Shown here piece by piece: positions 59,731 to 64,000 of a stretch of 64,000 nucleotides of DNA. Source of the DNA: Nocardioides bizhenqiangii (GTDB lineage Bacteria > Actinomycetota > Actinomycetes > Propionibacteriales > Nocardioidaceae); the NCBI RefSeq assembly GCF_034661235.1, contig NZ_CP141059.1:2541501-2605500 (forward strand), read 5' to 3'. The notes beneath the pieces were generated by a model. That model saw only the letters and a list, made by a program, of their open reading frames with translations, made no database searches and was not told where the DNA came from. Each line of letters starts with the position of its first letter. Positions within the stretch are counted from its first letter, which is position 1. The position numbers and the translations under genes were made by a program.

Positions 59731-60219
59731 TCAGTCCCGCGCGGCGATGATCTGCTCGCGCAGGATGTCGCCGTGCCCGGCGTGCCGGGCGAGCTCCTCG
59801 ACCATGTGCACATACATCCAGCGGAGGCTCACCGGCCCGCGGCGCGGGTGCGCGCCGGTGTCGTCGAGGTCGTGGTCGAAGGCCAGCCGGTCGGACTCCG
59901 CGCAGACGCGTCGGAAGTTCTCGATGATCGAGGCGATCGTGTCGTCGGGCGCCAGCCGGAAGCTGTCGTCGATGTCGTCGGGGACGCCGACCTCGGCGCG
60001 GGTGCGACCCGGCAGGGTCACGTGGAACCACACCTGCTCCGCGAACGCGGCGTGCTTCACGAGGCCGAGCAGCGTGGTCAGCGACGGCACCAGGCGGCGC
60101 CGCGCCTCCTCCTCGGTGACGCCGTCCAGCAGCTCGAGGATCTCCGCCCGGTTGCTGGCGAGGAGGTCGACCAGGGTCTTCCGCTCCGAGGCGGTGGTGT
60201 CCTGCTGCTCGCTGCTCAC
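59731..60219 (-). CDS. DinB/DUF664-family protein (mycothiol-transferase-like)
   Basis: Four-helix DinB-like protein of 162 aa: LVDLLASNRAEILELLDGV; LTTLLGLVKHAAFAEQVWFH (metal-ligand His); SLRWMYVHMVEELARHAGHGDILRE (two His). The three His pattern (KHAAF, VHMVEE, RHAGHGD) is that of metal-dependent thiol S-transferases of this superfamily, which in actinobacteria often use mycothiol. The substrate is unknown. GTG 60219 lies 7 bp after TAACCT on the minus strand. Confidence 0.84.
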   Translation of the reverse strand: MSSEQQDTTASERKTLVDLLASNRAEILELLDGVTEEEARRRLVPSLTTLLGLVKHAAFAEQVWFHVTLPGRTRAEVGVPDDIDDSFRLAPDDTIASIIENFRRVCAESDRLAFDHDLDDTGAHPRRGPVSLRWMYVHMVEELARHAGHGDILREQIIAARD

Positions 60220-60256
60220 CGGGTCAGGTTACGGGCGCCGCGACGTACCCTGAGCC

Positions 60257-60751
60257 ATGGTCCAGACCCGGGTCCGCGCCACTCTCGGCACGATCGTCTT
60301 CTTCTTCCTCGCACCGGGCAGCACCGCAGGTCTGGTGCCGTGGCTCATCACCCGCTGGGAGGGCGACGTCCCGGCGTGGGCGCAGCTGACGGGCGCGACC
60401 GTTGTCGTGGCCGGGACGCTGCTGGTGGTCGCCGCGTTCGCCCAGTTCGCGCTCGAGGGCCGCGGGACACCGGCACCCACCGCGCCCACGCAGGAGCTGG
60501 TGGTCGGCGGTCTCTACCGCTGGGTCCGGAACCCGATGTACCTCGGCGTGAGCACGGCGATCGCCGGCCAGGCCGTGCTGTTCGGCAGCGTCGGCGTCGG
60601 GATCTGGTTGGCGGTCTTCGTGCTCGCCACCACCACGTTCACCCTGGCCTACGAGGAGCCCACGCTGCGCCGCACGTACGGCGCGTCGTACGACGCCTAC
60701 GCCGCCGCGGTGCCTCGGTGGCGGCCACGGCTGACTCCCCGGCGCCCCTAG
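60257..60751 (+). CDS. Isoprenylcysteine carboxyl methyltransferase-family membrane protein
   Basis: Polytopic methyltransferase of 164 aa (ICMT/PEMT type). Hydrophobic helices TIVFFFLAPGSTAGLVPWLI and QLTGATVVVAGTLLVVAAF precede the SAM-binding signature VVGGLYRWVRNPMYLGV, then AIAGQAVLFG and the C-terminal EEPTLRRTYGASYDAYAAAVPRW. The acceptor is unknown in bacteria. It starts 6 bp after TACCCT and is divergent from the DinB gene; its stop overlaps that of acylphosphatase through the palindromic CTAG. Confidence 0.83.
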   Translation: MVQTRVRATLGTIVFFFLAPGSTAGLVPWLITRWEGDVPAWAQLTGATVVVAGTLLVVAAFAQFALEGRGTPAPTAPTQELVVGGLYRWVRNPMYLGVSTAIAGQAVLFGSVGVGIWLAVFVLATTTFTLAYEEPTLRRTYGASYDAYAAAVPRWRPRLTPRRP

Positions 60752-61020
60752 TCCGTCGAGAACCCCGCTGCCCCGTCCGGGTCGACGTCCCGGACGTCGA
60801 CCCGGTCGACGCTCGCTCGGGGGCTGCCGGTGTGGCACCAGCCGACGAGCTCCTCCACGGCTTCCGCCGTGCCTTCGAAATGGCCGCGCACCGAGCCGTC
60901 GTTCTCGTTGCGGATCCATCCACGCACGCCCAGCCGCGCCGCCTGGTCGGCGCAGCGGGCCCGGAAGAACACGCCCTGCACCAGCCCGACAACTCTCACC
61001 TCGACCGCACGAGGCTCCAT
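60748..61020 (-). CDS. acyP: Acylphosphatase
   Basis: Small enzyme of 90 aa with both catalytic motifs: VVGLVQGVFFRARCADQAARLGV carries the phosphate-binding loop GxVQGVxFR with its Arg, and GWIRNENDGSVRGHFEG carries the catalytic Asn. It hydrolyses acyl phosphates. ATG 61020 is at the family start (VEVRVVGLVQG). It lies 44 bp downstream of ltp2 on the same strand and might be read through from that operon, though no functional link is known. Confidence 0.9.
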   Translation of the reverse strand: MEPRAVEVRVVGLVQGVFFRARCADQAARLGVRGWIRNENDGSVRGHFEGTAEAVEELVGWCHTGSPRASVDRVDVRDVDPDGAAGFSTD

Positions 61021-61064
61021 GCGGCCATCATCGCGCAGTGGCGGCAGGCGCAACCAGTGCGCCA

Positions 61065-62231
61065 CTAGGACGCGGCGAGGATCAGCCCACTGGTCGGCAC
61101 ACCCGTGCCGGCGGTGACGAGCACATGATGGGCGTCGTCGACCGGGTTGACCGAGGTGCCGCGGATCTGGCGGACGCCCTCGGCGATGCCGTTCATGCCG
61201 TGGATGTAGGCCTCGCCGAGCTGGCCGCCGTGGGTGTTGAGCGGGAGGCGGCCGCCCACCTCGATCGCTCCGTCCTTCACGAAGTCCGGCGCCTCCCCGC
61301 GGCCGCAGAAGCCGAGCTCCTCGAGCTGCATGAGGACGTACGGCGTGAAGTGGTCGTAGAGCACCGCCATCGGGATGTCGTCCGGCGTCAGCCCGGACTG
61401 CCGCCAGAGCTCGCGGCCGACGACGCCCATCTCGGGGATCCCGATGTCGTCTCGGTAGTACGACGTCATCACGAACTGGTCGCGGCCGCTCCCCTGCGCT
61501 GCCGCCGCGACGTACGCCGCCGGCTGGGCCAGGTCCCGCGCCCGCTCCGCAGACGTGATCACCAGCGCCACGGCGCCGTCGCTCTCCTGGCAGCAGTCGA
61601 GCAGGTGCAGGGGGTCCACGATCATCCGCGACGCCTGGTGGTCCTCGAGCGTGATCGGCTTGCCGTAGAAGAACGCGTTGGGGTTGGTCGCCGCGTGCCG
61701 GCGATCGGCGACCGCGACCCTCCCGAAGTCCTCCGAGGTGGCGCCGTACTCGTGCAGGTAGCGGCGGGCCTGCATCGCGACGGTGGCGGCCGGCGTGCCG
61801 AGACCCATGGGATAGGTCCACGCGTTGTCGAGCCCGTTGGTGTTGACCTGTGTCGCCGCGGCGACCGAGACCTGCCCGAACCGTGACTCCGACCGCTCGT
61901 TGAACCCGCGGTAGGCCACCACCACGTCGGCGACGCCGGTCGCGACCGCCATCGCGGCCTGCTGGACCGTGGCGCAGGCTGCGCCACCGCCGTAGTTGAT
62001 CCGGCTGAAGAACCGCAGCTCTTCGATGCCGAGCTCGCGGGCGAGGGCGATCTCCGAGGAGGTGTCCATCGTGAAGGTGGTCAGCCCGTCGACGTCGGCG
62101 ACGGTCAGGCCGCAGTCGGCGAGGGCGTGCTGCACGGCCTCGACCGAGAGCTGCAGCTCGGAGCGGCCGGACTCCTTGGAGAACTCGGTCGCCCCGACAC
62201 CGGCGATGGCGGCCTTGCCGGAGAGGCTCAC
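61065..62231 (-). CDS. ltp2: Ltp2, steroid side-chain retro-aldolase (thiolase-like)
   Basis: SCP-x/thiolase-like protein of 388 aa (mycobacterial Ltp2 386). It begins GKAAIAGVGATEFSKESG and has NYGGGAACATVQQAAMAVATG, AVLYDHFTPYVLMQLEELGF and the C-terminal LPLNTHGGQLGEAYIHGMNG. Ltp2 with the DUF35 domain of ChsH2 catalyses the retro-aldol release of propionyl-CoA in the last round of cholesterol side-chain removal. It overlaps chsH1 by 4 bp and ends the operon. Confidence 0.92.
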   Translation of the reverse strand: MSLSGKAAIAGVGATEFSKESGRSELQLSVEAVQHALADCGLTVADVDGLTTFTMDTSSEIALARELGIEELRFFSRINYGGGAACATVQQAAMAVATGVADVVVAYRGFNERSESRFGQVSVAAATQVNTNGLDNAWTYPMGLGTPAATVAMQARRYLHEYGATSEDFGRVAVADRRHAATNPNAFFYGKPITLEDHQASRMIVDPLHLLDCCQESDGAVALVITSAERARDLAQPAAYVAAAAQGSGRDQFVMTSYYRDDIGIPEMGVVGRELWRQSGLTPDDIPMAVLYDHFTPYVLMQLEELGFCGRGEAPDFVKDGAIEVGGRLPLNTHGGQLGEAYIHGMNGIAEGVRQIRGTSVNPVDDAHHVLVTAGTGVPTSGLILAAS

Positions 62232-62626
62232 CGGGTCACCCCTTGGGCCACCCGGACGGTGCCGGTCACGTGGTCGCCGAGGGAGACCCGCCCCACGACG
62301 TCGAGGACCGCGACGCCGTCCTCCACCGCCACGACCTCCCCGCTGAAGGTCAGGGTGTCGTAGGGATGGGCGGGCGCGCCGAGCCGGATGGCGATGCCCT
62401 TGAGCTCGCAGTCATGGCCGACCCAGTCGACGACGAACTTCTCGACCAACCCGTTGGTGGTCAGGATGTTCATGAAGATGTCCTTCGACCCGGCAGCCTG
62501 GGCGACGTCACGGTCGTGGTGGACGTCCTGCCAGTCACGGGTGGCGATCGCGGTGCTGACGATCGTGGTCGGGGTCATCGGCAGGCTCCACTCGGGGATG
62601 ACCTGGCCGGGCTCGAGCTTCCTCAT
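62228..62626 (-). CDS. chsH1: ChsH1, MaoC-like hydratase subunit
   Basis: Hot-dog hydratase subunit of 132 aa carrying the catalytic hydratase-2-type residues in ATRDWQDVHHDRDVAQAAG (Asp and His), followed by FMNILTTNGLVEKFV and LSFSG-like LTFSGEVVAVEDG. With ChsH2 it hydrates the 3-carbon side-chain enoyl-CoA (3-OPDC-CoA) in the last beta-oxidation cycle. ATG 62626 overlaps the upstream DUF35 gene by 4 bp. Confidence 0.9.
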   Translation of the reverse strand: MRKLEPGQVIPEWSLPMTPTTIVSTAIATRDWQDVHHDRDVAQAAGSKDIFMNILTTNGLVEKFVVDWVGHDCELKGIAIRLGAPAHPYDTLTFSGEVVAVEDGVAVLDVVGRVSLGDHVTGTVRVAQGVTR

Positions 62627-63024
62627 CGGGTCTCCTCGACGGCGCGGTTCCAGACAGGCAGCGTCAGGTCGTCGTCGACCCGGTTGAAGTCGACCCGCAG
62701 CCGGATCCCGATCTCGATCTCGTCGTCCGCCACGTCGGCGACCTCGCCGACCATCCGCACGCCCTCGTCGAGGTCGATCAGCGCGATCACGATCGGCAGC
62801 TCCTTGCCGGGTATCGGCGGGTGCCGGTGCACGACATAGGAGAAGACGGTGCCGAGCCCGGACGCGACGACGTAGCCTCGGTCGAGGGCACCGCACCGGG
62901 GGCAGGCGGGACCCGGTGGGTGCCGGAGCACGCCGCACGCGTTGCAGCTCTGGATCCGCAGCTCGCCCTTCTGCGTGCCCTCCCAGAAGTACGCGCTGTC
63001 GCGGTTGACCATCGGCCGGATCAC
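62623..63024 (-). CDS. chsH2: DUF35/OB-fold zinc-ribbon protein, equivalent to the ChsH2 C-terminal domain
   Basis: Stand-alone DUF35 protein of 133 aa. A rubredoxin-like zinc ribbon, CNACG at about residues 27-31 and CPRCG at about 41-45, precedes an OB-fold (GTVFSYVVHRHPPIPGKELP; DEGVRMVGEVADVADDEIEIGIRLRV). In M. tuberculosis this domain is the C-terminal half of ChsH2 (Rv3542c) and binds Ltp2; here it is encoded by its own gene, starting at GTG 63024 which overlaps the stop of the upstream half by 4 bp. The split looks natural, not a simple frameshift, since both parts have their own start and stop. Confidence 0.86.
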   Translation of the reverse strand: MIRPMVNRDSAYFWEGTQKGELRIQSCNACGVLRHPPGPACPRCGALDRGYVVASGLGTVFSYVVHRHPPIPGKELPIVIALIDLDEGVRMVGEVADVADDEIEIGIRLRVDFNRVDDDLTLPVWNRAVEETR

Positions 63025-63527
63025 GACGAGTCCTTGGGGACGAACTTCAGCACCCGGAACAGCATGCTCGCCACCTTCTCCTCGCCGGAGTACCAGGTGT
63101 TGCGGGAGGTCACGAAGTAGCCGAGACCCATGGCGGTGTTCTTGGGGCCCACCACCGAGTCGAGCGCGGTCGTCACCCGCAGCTCCTCACCCACCTTGAG
63201 ATAGCGCTCGTAGGTCTGCTCGCAGTTGGTGCCGAGCACGGCGGTGAAGCCCTCGCCGGTGAGGACCTCCATCATCCGGCTCAGCGGATCGTCGTCGGGC
63301 CGGCGCCGACCGAGGCCGGGCATGGTCCACACCTGTGCCATCGACGGCGGGGCCTCGCCCGACCGGAACCGCTCGTTGTCGTAGCCCATCGCGTCCAGCC
63401 AGGCGCCGATCGTCGGCTGGTTGACGGGGTACGGCGCGATGGACTCCGACGCCTCGCCGAGCGCCTTGATCCGATCGGCCTCCGTCATGATCCGCTCATG
63501 GCGCTCGTCTCCCGCAGGTTGGCTCAT
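63021..63527 (-). CDS. chsH2: MaoC-like N-terminal dehydratase domain protein, equivalent to the ChsH2 N-terminal domain
   Basis: Protein of 168 aa with a FAS1-type dehydratase hot-dog: QPTIGAWLDAMGYDNERF; GEAPPSMAQVWTMPGLGRRRPD; YERYLKVGEELRVTTALDSVVGPK; GYFVTSRNTWYSG. It lacks the catalytic Asp/His motif, as does the ChsH2 N-terminal domain, which supports ChsH1. Separate from its usual DUF35 partner domain, encoded by the next gene. ATG 63527 overlaps the fadE29 stop by 4 bp; an internal ATG at 63488 is possible. Confidence 0.84.
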   Translation of the reverse strand: MSQPAGDERHERIMTEADRIKALGEASESIAPYPVNQPTIGAWLDAMGYDNERFRSGEAPPSMAQVWTMPGLGRRRPDDDPLSRMMEVLTGEGFTAVLGTNCEQTYERYLKVGEELRVTTALDSVVGPKNTAMGLGYFVTSRNTWYSGEEKVASMLFRVLKFVPKDSS

Positions 63528-64000
63528 CTCGGCACCCTCGGCAGGCCGAGCCCGAACATCGCGATCAGCTCGCGCTGCACCTCCTGCACGCCACCGCCGA
63601 AGGTCAGCACCAGGTTGCGCTTGGCCTGCGAGTCCAGGTAGTCGAGGAGCTCCTTGGTCTCCGGTTCCGCGGCGTCGCCGTGCCGGTGGACGGCGGCGAT
63701 CAGGTCGGCGATCAGGTGCTGCACGTGGTCGGAGGCGAACACCTTGGAGGCGGATGCGTCGGCGACGCCGACCTCTCCGGACGCCGCGGCGCGCGCGACC
63801 GCCCAGTTGAGCAGCTCGTTGACCCGGAAGACCGCCGTGGCCTCGCCGAGCAGCGCGACCAGGTCCGGCTCGTCCCGGACCCCTGCTGCGTCGGCCCAGC
63901 GGATCACCCGGTCGCGCAGGCCTTCGATCCGGCCGGCCGGGCCGAGCATCACCCGCTCGTGGTTGAGCTGGGTCGTGATCAGCTTCCAGCCCTGGTTCTC
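63524..64000 (-). CDS. fadE29: FadE29 (ChsE2), acyl-CoA dehydrogenase, C-terminal part (runs off the window)
   Basis: The C-terminal 158 residues of an ACAD, beginning ENQGWKLITTQLNHERVMLG and continuing through DASASKVFASDHVQHL and KRNLVLTFGGGVQEVQREL to LGLPRVPR. The frame stays open to position 64000, so the gene continues on the minus strand outside the window; an internal GTG at 63952 is not its start. In mycobacteria FadE28-FadE29 form a heterotetramer that dehydrogenates the 3-carbon steroid side chain, and the genes sit directly before chsH2-chsH1-ltp2, as here. Confidence 0.9.
   Translation of the reverse strand, partial: ENQGWKLITTQLNHERVMLGPAGRIEGLRDRVIRWADAAGVRDEPDLVALLGEATAVFRVNELLNWAVARAAASGEVGVADASASKVFASDHVQHLIADLIAAVHRHGDAAEPETKELLDYLDSQAKRNLVLTFGGGVQEVQRELIAMFGLGLPRVPR

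Noticed and set aside
62623..63527. Calling chsH2 a frameshifted pseudogene
   Set aside because: Each half is a complete domain with its own start, stop and the 4-bp overlap style used throughout this operon, so a natural split is more likely.

Overview
This is high-GC, densely packed actinobacterial DNA. Gene content, order and operator types point to a Nocardioides-like soil actinobacterium (inference; no rRNA or tRNA is present to confirm it). The window is dominated by a cholesterol/sterol catabolic locus closely matching the Mycobacterium tuberculosis Rv35xx region, but with the blocks shuffled and separated by unrelated genes.

Layout. 144-2047: an ECF sigma factor and an acetyltransferase. 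2068-5868: two tandem CYP125-type P450s divergent from fadA5 (side-chain oxidation), with KstR operators between them. 6053-6991: an AbiEi/DUF559-like gene bracketed by repeats. 7106-12315 and 18019-26421: the ring C/D (HIP) module, consisting of two SDRs, echA20, ipdA, ipdB, ipdC, then fadA6, kstR2, ipdF, fadE30 divergent from fadD3, fadE31, fadE32, fadE33. Two near-identical palindromes stand in its two divergent promoters. A 5.7-kb stretch of unrelated genes (12309-18012) splits this module. 26717-35797: general genes (methyltransferase, LysR regulator, phosphoesterase, GST-like protein, acetyltransferases, SpoIIE phosphatase, serine protease, truncated TetR). 35820-39467: hsaB-C-D-A (ring A/B cleavage). 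39645-40881: two related coiled-coil genes. 40912-46387: hsaF-G-E divergent from kstD-hsd4B. 46449-50124: OsmC, membrane, cupin and SpoIIE-type genes. 50126-53145: a KstR-site-bearing divergent pair of operons (F420-dependent oxidoreductase and SDR; DapB-like oxidoreductase). 53164-61020: mixed genes, a gene-poor 0.9-kb gap with a structured-RNA/micro-ORF candidate, and an Arr-type ADP-ribosyltransferase. 61065-64000: ltp2, chsH1, a split chsH2, and the end of fadE29 (the last side-chain beta-oxidation cycle), running off the window.

Together the genes cover P450 side-chain activation, thiolysis, removal of the last three side-chain carbons, ring A dehydrogenation and cleavage (KstD, HsaA-D), processing of the 2-hydroxypentadienoate fragment (HsaE-G), and activation and degradation of the C/D-ring propionate (FadD3, FadE30-33, Ipd proteins, EchA20, FadA6). 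KstR-type sites lie upstream of the cyp125s, fadA5, hsaA, hsaE/kstD and the 52-kb pair. A second palindrome, attributed here to KstR2, controls the C/D-ring genes. kstR itself is not in the window.

The most distinctive observations are short dispersed repeats apparently inserted in frame in ipdB, hsaE and fadE31; an extended palindromic operator that contains both divergent -10 boxes; many apparently leaderless starts; chsH2 split into two overlapping genes; and the structured RNA/micro-ORF locus near 54.2-54.46 kb.
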